A DNA stretch of 64,000 nucleotides from contig CBDDCL010000015.1 in assembly GCA_965226245.1 (NCBI GenBank), positions 7,006,001-7,070,000 of the forward strand, written 5' to 3'. Position 1 is the first letter of the stretch. The number at the start of each line of letters is the position of its first letter. Under the pieces are notes generated by a model. That model did no database searches, was not told the DNA's origin, and saw nothing but the letters and a program-made list of their open reading frames with translations. The translations under genes were made by a program, and so were the position numbers. Shown here piece by piece: positions 15,605-24,164 of the stretch. The DNA is from CBDCYS01 sp965226245. Its GTDB lineage: Bacteria; Acidobacteriota; Terriglobia; Bryobacterales; UBA6623.

Positions 15605-17260
15605 ATGATTTTGCAAACAACGGAAACGCCGAGAGGCACGCTTACCGGATTTCGCAACTACTGGAACTCCGACCTGCTCTCCGGGTTTCTCGTCTTTCTC
15701 ATCGCACTTCCGCTATGCCTTGGAATCGCCGTTGCCTGTGGGTACCCGGCCATTTCCGGAATCTTCACTGCGATTATCGGAGGCCTGCTTGCAACGTTTT
15801 TTAGCAACTCGGAACTCACGATCAAGGGGCCCGCGGCCGGCCTCATTGTAATAGCGATTGGCTGCGTAACGGATTTCGGCTTTACCGCCGGAAGGGATCC
15901 AGCGGCGGACCTCCAGGCGTACCGGCTCGCGCTCGGCGTCGGCGTTGTAGCGGGAGTGATTCAGATTCTTCTCGGATTGTTTCGCGCCGGCGTTCTAGGA
16001 GAATTCTTTCCGACCGCGGCAGTGCACGGATTGCTCGCATCAATTGGGGTGATCATCATAGCCAAGCAGATTCCAATCACCTTGGGGTTAAGCTCCGAAG
16101 GATCGCCGCTCGAACTGCTCAGCAAGATTCCTCAGTTCGTTTCGAACATGAATCCCGTTGTGGGGCTCATAGGAATCATCAGCCTCGTGATCATGTTTGG
16201 GTATCGATTCATCCCGATTCGGCATCTCAAAGTGATTCCGACTCCGATGGTGGTTTTGCTTGTCACCGTCCCGTTGGGAATGTACTTCGAGATAGGGAGG
16301 GAGCATACTTATTCGTTCAGCGGACGGGAACACGTGCTGGGGCCGGACTTTCTCGTCAACGTACCTCAGAATATGTTCACCGCGATCACTTTTCCTGACT
16401 TCTCCGGCCTCGCCACGAGCACTGGGTGGAAGTACGTCATCCTCTTCGCAATTATCGGGAGTCTAGAGTCCCTTCTGAGCGCGAAAGCGGTTGACGAGAT
16501 CGACCCCTGGCGCCGAAGGACAAACCATGACCGCGACATGCTCGCAGTTGGAATGGGAAACACTGCCGCCGCCTTTGTGGGCGGGTTGCCGATGATCTCT
16601 GAAATCGTCCGTAGCAAAGCGAATATCGATAATGGCGCAAAAACCCGTTTCGCCAATATGTACCATGGCTTCTTTTTGCTAGTGGCGGTTGCACTCGCGC
16701 CTGGACTGATCAATCAGATCCCACTTGCGGCGCTTGGAGCGATGCTCGTCTTTACTGGATTCCGATTGGCGTCGCCGCGGGAATTCGTCCATATGTATAA
16801 GGTCGGACGGGAACAACTGATTATTTTCATTGCGACTATCATGGGCGTGCTTGCGACCGACTTGCTTGTAGGGATCGGCATCGGCATCTGCGTCAAAGCT
16901 GCGATTCACGTGATCAACGGGGCTCCCGTGCTTTCGCTCTTTCGACTGAAGATCGATGCCCAGCGCAGCGAGAAGGAGGGCATGGTCGTCACCGTAAAGG
17001 ACTCCGCCGTCTTCAGTACGTGGATCGGATTAAAGAAACGATTGGAAAGCGTCAAGGAAGAGTCGCCCGTCGTCCTCGACCTATCGGAAGCGGTTCTCGT
17101 CGATCACACCGTCATGGAGAAACTTTACGAGATGGAACAGGAATTCAAGGAACATGGTTCCGTGCTTGTCATAAGGGGACTAGAGTCGCACCGAAAACTC
17201 TCCGAGTACCCGACGGCGGCTCGAATTAGACGCCCTACCACCACCGCCCCTGGGGCATGA
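15605..17260 (+). CDS. SulP-family anion transporter with C-terminal STAS domain
   Basis: This 551-residue integral membrane protein is of the SLC26/SulP type. The N-terminal DLLSGFLVFLIALPLCLGIA and the TIKGPAAGLIVIA substrate-binding region are typical, followed by some ten further helices and a STAS domain from about residue 455 (VVLDLSEAVLVDHTVMEKL). Members transport sulfate, bicarbonate or other anions; BicA-like members are Na+/bicarbonate symporters. Its position 50 bp upstream of dabA makes bicarbonate the best guess. It is the first gene of an 11-gene same-strand cluster. No good ribosome-binding site is seen before ATG 15605. Confidence 0.92.
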   Translation: MILQTTETPRGTLTGFRNYWNSDLLSGFLVFLIALPLCLGIAVACGYPAISGIFTAIIGGLLATFFSNSELTIKGPAAGLIVIAIGCVTDFGFTAGRDPAADLQAYRLALGVGVVAGVIQILLGLFRAGVLGEFFPTAAVHGLLASIGVIIIAKQIPITLGLSSEGSPLELLSKIPQFVSNMNPVVGLIGIISLVIMFGYRFIPIRHLKVIPTPMVVLLVTVPLGMYFEIGREHTYSFSGREHVLGPDFLVNVPQNMFTAITFPDFSGLATSTGWKYVILFAIIGSLESLLSAKAVDEIDPWRRRTNHDRDMLAVGMGNTAAAFVGGLPMISEIVRSKANIDNGAKTRFANMYHGFFLLVAVALAPGLINQIPLAALGAMLVFTGFRLASPREFVHMYKVGREQLIIFIATIMGVLATDLLVGIGIGICVKAAIHVINGAPVLSLFRLKIDAQRSEKEGMVVTVKDSAVFSTWIGLKKRLESVKEESPVVLDLSEAVLVDHTVMEKLYEMEQEFKEHGSVLVIRGLESHRKLSEYPTAARIRRPTTTAPGA

Positions 17261-17310
17261 AGGCACGCAGTCCGCGGAAGGAAATTAAATAGTCGGAAGG
17301 GCGGAACGAA

Positions 17311-20262
17311 ATGCCACTAGAATCCAGCGGCCGGTCAGCGGCGACTCTGTCGGCTGAACAGCGGAAGGGCTTGCGTCAGCAGGTCACTGCGGCGTGTCAG
17401 CCCGTGGCCCAGTCGTGGCCACTGAAGACTTTCGCTTACCGCAATCCGATTCGCGGGTTCGAACATTTACCTTTTGATCAAGCCGTCAGAGAGGCCAAGC
17501 GGCTTTTGGGGGGAAGTGGGTATCTTTCGAACGAGGAATACCGCCGGTTTTACGGGGAAGGACGCATCACGGACGAGAGCGTCCAGCGAGCCCTTCGGCG
17601 TGTCGGCCCGAGCGTGGATTCGCAGTGGGCTGTTTCGGCAGGTTCGCGCGAAATCTTCCGGTTGGAAGTAGTTCGTTCACAGCTCTTATCCGGAATCGAT
17701 TCTTTGGAGGCCTCGCTGTTGACCTGGACATTGAATACGGAAGGTGTGACGGCCCCCCCCCACCGGGATCTCTGGACCAGTTCGCTCGCCGCGTTGGGTC
17801 TGGAGGAGTTTCTCATTGATGAAACCGACGGGCATGCGGATGGAGACGGTCGATCCGATGCGGCAGCGGAGACGGCCGAAACGCTAGACGTGGCCTTGCC
17901 CGCGCTTCGGACACTCAGCGATTGGCTGGAGACGCTCACCGAAATTGGTGTTGTCGATCAGATCAACGGCCAGATGATGAAATGGACCGCGGCGTTTCTC
18001 GATGAGGGGTTAGCCGACTGGCAGATGCCCGCGAGGGGGCAGGGCTTCTATGAAGCCTGGCGACAGCTTGCGCCGCGCGATATCTCCTGCCGCTTTCTCG
18101 GCATCAAGAACTTCTCGAAAAAGATCCGCGAGTTGCCCGATTCGCCCGAGGAGGTGATCGCACTCTGCATGAATCGACTGGAAGTGCCCGCAGACCGATG
18201 GCAGGAGTATCAGTCGCGCCACTTCGCCCAACTGGCAGGTTGGACGGGTTTCGTACGTTGGCTCGACGAGAACCCCGAGTATCCCGGTCAGCACGAACAT
18301 CCTATTGATCTTGTGCAGTACTTAGCTGTCCGCCTCTTCTACGAGGCCGAGCTTGTGGATGTGGTGTGCCGGCGGGAATGGGGAATTCCGGGAACGCTGC
18401 CCGAAGTCTGTTCCTACTGGCAGAAGAACGCTAACGAGTATCACAGGCTGATCGCCAAGGACGGCCATTCCGCCGGCGAGCGGACGCTTGCTGTCTGCCG
18501 CGATGCGTGGCGGCTGTTTCAACTTGCGAGGCGTCTGGAACTAGCGTCTGCGGACGTCAGGGGCCTGAGCCCGGATGACGTCCGAACGCTTTTGGGGTGG
18601 TTGGACGCGTTTCCGCCAGAAGACCACGGGCCGGTCTGGCTCGAAGCTTACGAAGACGCCTACCGCGAGATGTTGGTCGGGAAGCTACGCGCTCATGGCG
18701 GCGGTAATCAGGAGCTGGGCGGCCGTCCTCGCGCGCAATTAATTTTTTGCATCGATGCGCGGTCCGAGCCATTTCGAAGGCATATTGAGTCGCAGGGACC
18801 ATACGAAACATTCGGGTTCGCAGGTTTCTTCGGTGTTCCAATGAGCCACCAGGCCTTTGACAGCGCCGATCGGCTGGCGCTCTGCCCGGTGTTGCTCAAG
18901 CCCTCGTTCTCCGTCCGTGAAACGGCGCGCGAGGGGCAGCAAGCGCCGGTTGAGACATATGCATCCGGCACGCGCTGGCAGCGGTTCGGAGATGCGTTGT
19001 TTCACGATCTGAAAGCGAATCCCATCAGTTCCTACATGCTCATCGACGTGATGGGATTACTTTTCAGCATCGGGTTGATTGGCAAGACGTTAATTCAAAA
19101 GCCGTACAGAGCGCTTCGCGAGCGCATTAAGCAGCGCTTCGCGAACCCGGTACAGACCCGGATACAGGTAGATAGAAGCGAGTCCGGGCCGAACGGACCG
19201 AACGCGGAATCCGTGGCGCTTGCGACTGGGTTCAGCCTCGAAGAACAAGTGGCCATCGTTGGGGGCGGACTCCGGGTCATCGGATTGACTAAGGACTTTG
19301 GCCGACTGGTCGTTGTTTGCGGCCACGGAAGCGTTTCGGACAACAATCCGTATGCGGCGGCCTACAACTGCGGGGCCTGCGGCGGCAGCGACGGCGATCC
19401 GAATGCTCGTGTGTTTGCGGCGATGGCAAATAATCCGGACGTCAGGCGCCCACTCAAGGAGACCGGGCTCACCATCCCGGAGGATGTTTGGTTCCTGGCC
19501 GCAAGACATGACACGACGACTGATCGACTCACGTTCTACGACGTAGTCGATTTGCCGACGAGTCACGCGGAAGACTTCCGACTGCTGAAGGGCGACGTCG
19601 ACAAAGCGGGCGCCGGCCAAGCGCTCGAGCGCTTGAAGCGGCTTCCGAGGGCCCCGAGGGGCATGTCTGCCGAAGAGGCCTACACTCATGCGCACGCGCG
19701 CGGCGACGACTGGGCGAACGTTCGGCCGGAATGGGGTCTATCAAGCAATGCGGCGTTTGTGATCGGACGGCGGCGCCTCACGGCGGGCCTCTCTTTGGAC
19801 GGGCGCGCGTTCTTGAACTCCTACGATCCTGAGTCGGACGCCGATGGAGGGTTGCTGGAAAAAATCATGACGGCTCCGTTGATCGTCGGCCAATGGATCA
19901 ACAGCGAATACTACTTCTCCGCGGTCGACCCATGGGTTTACGGTAGCGGCACGAAAGTGCTTCACAACGTCGTTTCCGGCGTGGGTGTCATGCTGGGAAG
20001 TCAGAGCGACATACGAGGTGGCCTTCCCCTGCAGAGCGTGAATGACGGGGCCGCACGCTATCATGAACCGATGCGGCTGCTGGCCGTTATCGAGGCTCCT
20101 ACTAGTCGGATATCGTCCATTATCCAAAGGCATGCCGTTCTCCAACAGTTGTTCCACAATCAGTGGGTAAACCTGTTAGCTGTCGACCCGACAACCTACG
20201 AATTTCACCGGTACAATCCCGACTCCACTTGGGAACCCATGCCGCTGACTCGGGCTGCGTAG
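17311..20262 (+). CDS. dabA: DabA-type inorganic-carbon transporter subunit (DUF2309)
   Basis: This 983-residue protein belongs to the DUF2309/DabA family, whose members couple with an ion-conducting NuoL-like partner (DabB) to accumulate dissolved inorganic carbon. Beta-carbonic-anhydrase-like metal ligands are visible: Cys480 and Asp482 in LIFCIDARSEPFRR, His672 in VCGHGS and Cys687 in YNCGACGG. All four expected residues are present. The length is in the usual range. It lies between a SulP transporter and a complete set of Mrp-type subunits, which here would replace the single DabB. The stop is followed 2 bp later by mrpE. Confidence 0.95.
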   Translation: MPLESSGRSAATLSAEQRKGLRQQVTAACQPVAQSWPLKTFAYRNPIRGFEHLPFDQAVREAKRLLGGSGYLSNEEYRRFYGEGRITDESVQRALRRVGPSVDSQWAVSAGSREIFRLEVVRSQLLSGIDSLEASLLTWTLNTEGVTAPPHRDLWTSSLAALGLEEFLIDETDGHADGDGRSDAAAETAETLDVALPALRTLSDWLETLTEIGVVDQINGQMMKWTAAFLDEGLADWQMPARGQGFYEAWRQLAPRDISCRFLGIKNFSKKIRELPDSPEEVIALCMNRLEVPADRWQEYQSRHFAQLAGWTGFVRWLDENPEYPGQHEHPIDLVQYLAVRLFYEAELVDVVCRREWGIPGTLPEVCSYWQKNANEYHRLIAKDGHSAGERTLAVCRDAWRLFQLARRLELASADVRGLSPDDVRTLLGWLDAFPPEDHGPVWLEAYEDAYREMLVGKLRAHGGGNQELGGRPRAQLIFCIDARSEPFRRHIESQGPYETFGFAGFFGVPMSHQAFDSADRLALCPVLLKPSFSVRETAREGQQAPVETYASGTRWQRFGDALFHDLKANPISSYMLIDVMGLLFSIGLIGKTLIQKPYRALRERIKQRFANPVQTRIQVDRSESGPNGPNAESVALATGFSLEEQVAIVGGGLRVIGLTKDFGRLVVVCGHGSVSDNNPYAAAYNCGACGGSDGDPNARVFAAMANNPDVRRPLKETGLTIPEDVWFLAARHDTTTDRLTFYDVVDLPTSHAEDFRLLKGDVDKAGAGQALERLKRLPRAPRGMSAEEAYTHAHARGDDWANVRPEWGLSSNAAFVIGRRRLTAGLSLDGRAFLNSYDPESDADGGLLEKIMTAPLIVGQWINSEYYFSAVDPWVYGSGTKVLHNVVSGVGVMLGSQSDIRGGLPLQSVNDGAARYHEPMRLLAVIEAPTSRISSIIQRHAVLQQLFHNQWVNLLAVDPTTYEFHRYNPDSTWEPMPLTRAA

Positions 20263-20264
20263 CC

Positions 20265-20759
20265 ATGAGTTCCGGTCTGCATCCATCGCTGATCTTCAGG
20301 ACATCGAGTCTTTTTGTGCTTTGGTTACTCTTGTCTGAGAGCTTCAACCTGTTTCACATGTCCATAGGTCTAGGGGCATCTGTGGCCGTGGCGTTACTGA
20401 ATACTAACCACGCCTCCCGTGGCGCCGTCAGCATACGATGGTTAAACGCTCTGAGTTACATTCCTTGGCTCTTGGCACGGATCTTCATGAGTGGACTCCA
20501 CCTGTCATTCCTTATCCTGAACCCACGTCTGCCTATTGCCCCGAAACTATTTCGCTATCGAACAGCGTTGAAACATGAAGCCGGGCTCGTTCTGCTCGGA
20601 AACTCGATTACTCTGACTCCGGGCACGCTCACAGCGGATGTGAATGGCAACGAGTTGCTGGTGCACTCCATGGATGATGAGTCGGCGGCGGACGTGACTA
20701 GCGCGCGACTGGAAAACAAGGTTTCCGAGATATTTGACGCTGTGAGTACTCGATCATGA
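20265..20759 (+). CDS. mrpE: Mrp/Mnh antiporter subunit E
   Basis: ATG 20265, two bases after the dabA stop, is chosen because it starts directly at the conserved hydrophobic N-terminus (LIFRTSSLFVLWLLLSESF). The 164-residue protein has the MrpE two-helix N-terminal region and the soluble tail with LLGNSITLTPGTLTADVNG, the family signature. It is a structural subunit of multisubunit cation/proton antiporters. It overlaps mrpF by 4 bp. Confidence 0.93.
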   Translation: MSSGLHPSLIFRTSSLFVLWLLLSESFNLFHMSIGLGASVAVALLNTNHASRGAVSIRWLNALSYIPWLLARIFMSGLHLSFLILNPRLPIAPKLFRYRTALKHEAGLVLLGNSITLTPGTLTADVNGNELLVHSMDDESAADVTSARLENKVSEIFDAVSTRS

Positions 20760-21022
20760 CGATATTTTTAGTCTTCGTACTCTATGTTCTCGCGCTCCTG
20801 ATTATCATCTATCTGTATCGGGTCGTGCGGGGACCCACGGTCTTCGACCGCGTACTGGGACTGAACGGAATCTCCACCAAGGCCATCATATTGTTGGTGG
20901 TAATCGGCGCGGTCTACGATCGAGTAGAGATGTTCGTGGACATCTCCACAGGCTACGCTCTTCTCAACCTGGTCGGCGCCATCGCCATCGCTAAGTACTT
21001 GGAACAACGGGAGGTGACATAG
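20756..21022 (+). CDS. mrpF: Mrp/Mnh antiporter subunit F
   Basis: This 88-residue protein has three helices and the MrpF signature RVVRGPTVFDRVLGLNGIST. It ends immediately before the ATG of mrpG, and its ATGA start overlaps mrpE, so translation is coupled. Confidence 0.93.
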   Translation: MTIFLVFVLYVLALLIIIYLYRVVRGPTVFDRVLGLNGISTKAIILLVVIGAVYDRVEMFVDISTGYALLNLVGAIAIAKYLEQREVT

Positions 21023-21322
21023 ATGTCTGCGCTGGCCGTCGGTCTCATTCTTGTCGGTTTGTTCTTCTTGGTGGTAGCTGCAGTGGGTATGGTGCGTCTA
21101 CCCGACTTCTACACACGATCCCATGCTGTCGCGCTGACCGATTCTCTCGGTGCGTTCTTTCTTCTCACGGGATTGGCGGTCGACCAGGCTTTCAGCACGA
21201 ATGTCATCAGCATCTTGATCGTATTGGCGTTGCTCTATCTACTGAATCCTGTGATTGCACACGCCACCGTTCGAGCGGCGCTTCGTTCGGGCATCAAGCC
21301 GTGGGGTGAAGACAAGAGATGA
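21023..21322 (+). CDS. mrpG: Mrp/Mnh antiporter subunit G
   Basis: This 99-residue protein has three helices and the MrpG motif GMVRLPDFYTRSHAVALTDS. Its start follows the mrpF stop codon directly, and its end overlaps the next gene by 4 bp. Confidence 0.93.
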   Translation: MSALAVGLILVGLFFLVVAAVGMVRLPDFYTRSHAVALTDSLGAFFLLTGLAVDQAFSTNVISILIVLALLYLLNPVIAHATVRAALRSGIKPWGEDKR

Positions 21323-21849
21323 CGTTCTCGTTTGAAATCCCACTATTGATCTTGCTTCTTCTGACGGCCGCGGCCGCGATCTTCGTGAAGGATCTCATTA
21401 GCGCCGTCTTGATCCTAGGGTCCTACAGTTTCTTCTTGGCGCTGGTTTGGGCCTGGCTTGGCGCCGTGGACGTTGCCTTTGTCGAGGCCGTTGTCGGCGC
21501 GGGACTGGCGACGATCTTCTTTCTCCTGACGCTATTTGGGACGGCTCCGGAGGATACTCGCATCCGGCGTCCGCCTGTCCCTATAGCCGCGATGATCGGG
21601 CTGCCATTGCTTGGAATCCTGCTGCTCTACGCCGCGACTGACCTGCCCAAGTTTGGGGATGCCGGCTCGCCCGCTAGCGTACACATTTCGCCGTTCTATC
21701 TAGAAAACAGTTTCGCTGACACCCATACGCCAAATGTCGTGACTGCCATTCTTATGGACTACCGCGCCCTGGACACTCTGATGGAAACCGCCGTGATCTT
21801 TACCGCCGGCATCGCATGCTGGCTGCTGCTAAGGAGAGACTCCGCATGA
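21319..21849 (+). CDS. MrpA C-terminal-type subunit (MbhD/DUF4040 plus MbhE-like)
   Basis: This 176-residue, roughly five-helix protein corresponds to the region that in MrpA is fused behind the NuoL-like part. The conserved DLISAVLILGSYSFFLAL and VDVAFVEAVVGAGLATIFFL match MbhD, and NVVTAILMDYRALDTLMETA matches MbhE. A separate short gene of this sort is typical of membrane-bound hydrogenase or split Mrp operons. The large MrpA-like part may be supplied by the NuoL-like gene downstream. It is coupled to both neighbours by 4-bp overlaps. Confidence 0.88.
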   Translation: MTFSFEIPLLILLLLTAAAAIFVKDLISAVLILGSYSFFLALVWAWLGAVDVAFVEAVVGAGLATIFFLLTLFGTAPEDTRIRRPPVPIAAMIGLPLLGILLLYAATDLPKFGDAGSPASVHISPFYLENSFADTHTPNVVTAILMDYRALDTLMETAVIFTAGIACWLLLRRDSA

Positions 21850-22301
21850 CTCAGGCTCCTCACGACAGTGTCATCGTCAGGAACTTGGGCGCGCACCTTA
21901 TTCCCCTCGTTCAACTCTTTGCTCTATACATTCTCTTCTTCGGCCAGTATGGGCCCGGCGGTGGATTCGTTGGCGGCGTGATGTTGGGCGCAAGCTTTAT
22001 CGTAGGCTCCCTCATATTCGGAGCCGACGATCCCGCGACGGCCGCAGCCAACAGGTTGTTGGACGGCGACGGGCTGGGCCTGATCATTTTTGTGCTCGTC
22101 GGAGGGCTGTGCTTAATCGGCGGTGGAGAGTTTCTGAATTACACCAGCGTCAGAATTCCGGGACTCGACGCGCCCTCGCAACGCTATCTAGGGATCGTTC
22201 TGGCGCAAATCGGCGTGGCGGTCGACGTCGCAGTGACAGCTGTCTCGATCGTCTTCAGCCTCTCGACTGTGAATCGCGATGAGGCTAATCCCGGTGCTTG
22301 A
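21846..22301 (+). CDS. mrpB: Mrp/Mnh antiporter subunit B
   Basis: ATG 21846 overlaps the previous stop as ATGA and begins MTQAPHDSVIVRNLGAHLIP. This is preferred to an upstream in-frame ATG inside the previous gene. The 151-residue product has four helices and the MrpB signature GQYGPGGGFVGGVMLGASFI plus a late helix pair (QIGVAVDVAVTAVSIV). Confidence 0.92.
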   Translation: MTQAPHDSVIVRNLGAHLIPLVQLFALYILFFGQYGPGGGFVGGVMLGASFIVGSLIFGADDPATAAANRLLDGDGLGLIIFVLVGGLCLIGGGEFLNYTSVRIPGLDAPSQRYLGIVLAQIGVAVDVAVTAVSIVFSLSTVNRDEANPGA

Positions 22302-22671
22302 ACTCGTCCAGGCTTGGCTGCAAAGGCCCAACCTCATCGCCTTCGTCACTCTACTTCTGTTGGGGCTCTTCATCACGGTTACGCACCACAACCTCGTAAA
22401 GAAGCTCATTGGCCTTTACTTGGTTCAGACGAGCGTCATCTTTTTTCTGGTCACAACCGGCGCGAAAGAGGGAGCAACGGTCCCGATCTTGCTGTCAGAG
22501 AGCGACACCGTTCAGGCGGACTTGTACGTCAATCCGGTACCGCACGTTCTGACTCTGACGGCAATCGTTGTGCAGGTCGCCACACTCGGAGTGTCGCTCG
22601 CACTCGTCACGGGTATCTACCGGAAGTACGGCAGCCTCGACGAGGACGACATTTTGAAGAGGCTGGAGTGA
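22279..22671 (+). CDS. mrpC: Mrp/Mnh antiporter subunit C (NuoK-like)
   Basis: This 130-residue, three-helix protein is homologous to NuoK. Characteristic are NLVKKLIGLYLVQTSVIFFL and the ...DPLPHVLTLTAIVV-type motif, here NPVPHVLTLTAIVVQVATLG. The chosen ATG overlaps mrpB by 23 bp; a GTG at 22294 would shorten the overlap. It ends in a GTGA overlap with mrpD. Confidence 0.92.
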   Translation: MRLIPVLELVQAWLQRPNLIAFVTLLLLGLFITVTHHNLVKKLIGLYLVQTSVIFFLVTTGAKEGATVPILLSESDTVQADLYVNPVPHVLTLTAIVVQVATLGVSLALVTGIYRKYGSLDEDDILKRLE

Positions 22672-24143
22672 GCGAACATCTTCCAGCGCTGGTATTCTTG
22701 ATCCCTTTTGTCACGGCAATCTGCATGCCGATTGCTGGGTCAAGGGACGGCAGGCGTTGCCAAACCGTGGTCTTGGCGGCCTTCTTCTGCATGGCGCTCG
22801 CGGCCGCCGCCACTCTATGGTTCGTTGTTCGCTACGGCGAGATCCGCTATTCGTTTGGCGGGTGGGCCCCTCCAGAGGGAATCGAATGGGTAGCGGACGA
22901 GGTGGGGAGCATTATGGCGCTGACTCTCAGCGTGCTCGCTTGTCTCTGTTCGCTTTACATGCGCTCGGTACCGATCGATCCGCTTGGCGGGCGTACGATC
23001 CCTTTCTATACAATCCTTCTACTTCTTGTGTCGGGCCTTACGGGCGTCGTGTTTGCGGGGGACCTCTTTAATCTGTTCGTTTTCTTGGAGATCGTGGCGC
23101 TCTGCGGCTATGCGTTGGTTGGCGTGCCGGGCGGAAGGGCGTTGGTCTCGGCGTTTCGCTACCTCATTATGGGTGCGCTGGGGGCCTCATTTTACTTGTT
23201 GGGCCTCTCGTATTTCTATGCCGCCACTGGAACCCTCAATATGGCCGACCTCGCGCAGCGGGTGCCCGACCTGCTGGCGTCCAAAGCCGTCATCGGCGGC
23301 CTAAGCTTCATGTTTATTGGACTCGGCATCAAGATGGCGCTCATGCCGCTTCATGGATGGCTGCCGGACGCCTACAACGATGCGCCTGACGCTGTTTCAC
23401 CTCTCCTCGCCGCACTGTTGACAAAGGTGGCTTTGTTGGCGTGGATACGGATCCTTTTTTGGGTAGTGGGCGCCGGAAACGGCGGCAAACCTAGCGAAAT
23501 TTTCGCTCTCGTTTGGGTTCTAGGCGCTGTCGCGTCTGTCGGCGGGGCATTCTTGGCCTTGGCTCAGCGTGATCTAAAGCGGATCTTCGCCTATGGCGGC
23601 TTGGCACACATTGGACTGATACTCATTGGAGTGGGGCAGGGCAGTCAAACGGGACTGACGGGTGGCCTGTTTTACTTAATCAATGATGCGGTGATGCAGT
23701 GCATGCTATTCGTTTTCGCGGGCGCCATCGGCCACCAATTTGGCGTCCGGACGCTCGATGAACTGGGGAGCACGCACATTCGAAATCCGTGGCTCATTGG
23801 GGCGTTTGTCATCGTAGCGCTATCGATGATTGGTCTTCCGCCAACCGGAGGGTTCTTCGGGAAGTGGTACATCGTTCTCAGCGCAATCGAGAGTCGAAAC
23901 TATGTGGCCGTTGCCGCCGTGATTCTTACGACGCTTCTCACCATGGCGTACTTTATCCGAGTATTGGAGCGATTGGTCCGGGTCGGCAAGGACGCCCCGG
24001 ACGCCTCGCGCGTAGAGACTCCCCTGCCGCTAAGAGTCAGCCTCGGCGTCTTGTCGGCTGCCATGATTGGGCTTGGGCTTTGGAGCGATCGAATCGTAAA
24101 CGTTTTGTTGGAGACCACCGCCCGACTCGGGTTGGGATCGTAA
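22668..24143 (+). CDS. mrpD: Mrp/Mnh antiporter subunit D
   Basis: GTG 22668 overlaps the mrpC stop (GTGA) and starts MSEHLPALVFLIPF. The 491-residue protein is an antiporter-like, NuoL/M/N-type subunit with about 14 helices. Proton-path residues are visible: Glu in NLFVFLEIVALCGYAL and the Lys-containing KMALMPLHGWLPDAYNDAPD and LTKVALLAWIRI. It should form one ion channel of the complex. Confidence 0.93.
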   Translation: MSEHLPALVFLIPFVTAICMPIAGSRDGRRCQTVVLAAFFCMALAAAATLWFVVRYGEIRYSFGGWAPPEGIEWVADEVGSIMALTLSVLACLCSLYMRSVPIDPLGGRTIPFYTILLLLVSGLTGVVFAGDLFNLFVFLEIVALCGYALVGVPGGRALVSAFRYLIMGALGASFYLLGLSYFYAATGTLNMADLAQRVPDLLASKAVIGGLSFMFIGLGIKMALMPLHGWLPDAYNDAPDAVSPLLAALLTKVALLAWIRILFWVVGAGNGGKPSEIFALVWVLGAVASVGGAFLALAQRDLKRIFAYGGLAHIGLILIGVGQGSQTGLTGGLFYLINDAVMQCMLFVFAGAIGHQFGVRTLDELGSTHIRNPWLIGAFVIVALSMIGLPPTGGFFGKWYIVLSAIESRNYVAVAAVILTTLLTMAYFIRVLERLVRVGKDAPDASRVETPLPLRVSLGVLSAAMIGLGLWSDRIVNVLLETTARLGLGS

Positions 24144-24164
24144 GCGTCATGCAACCGGGATAGA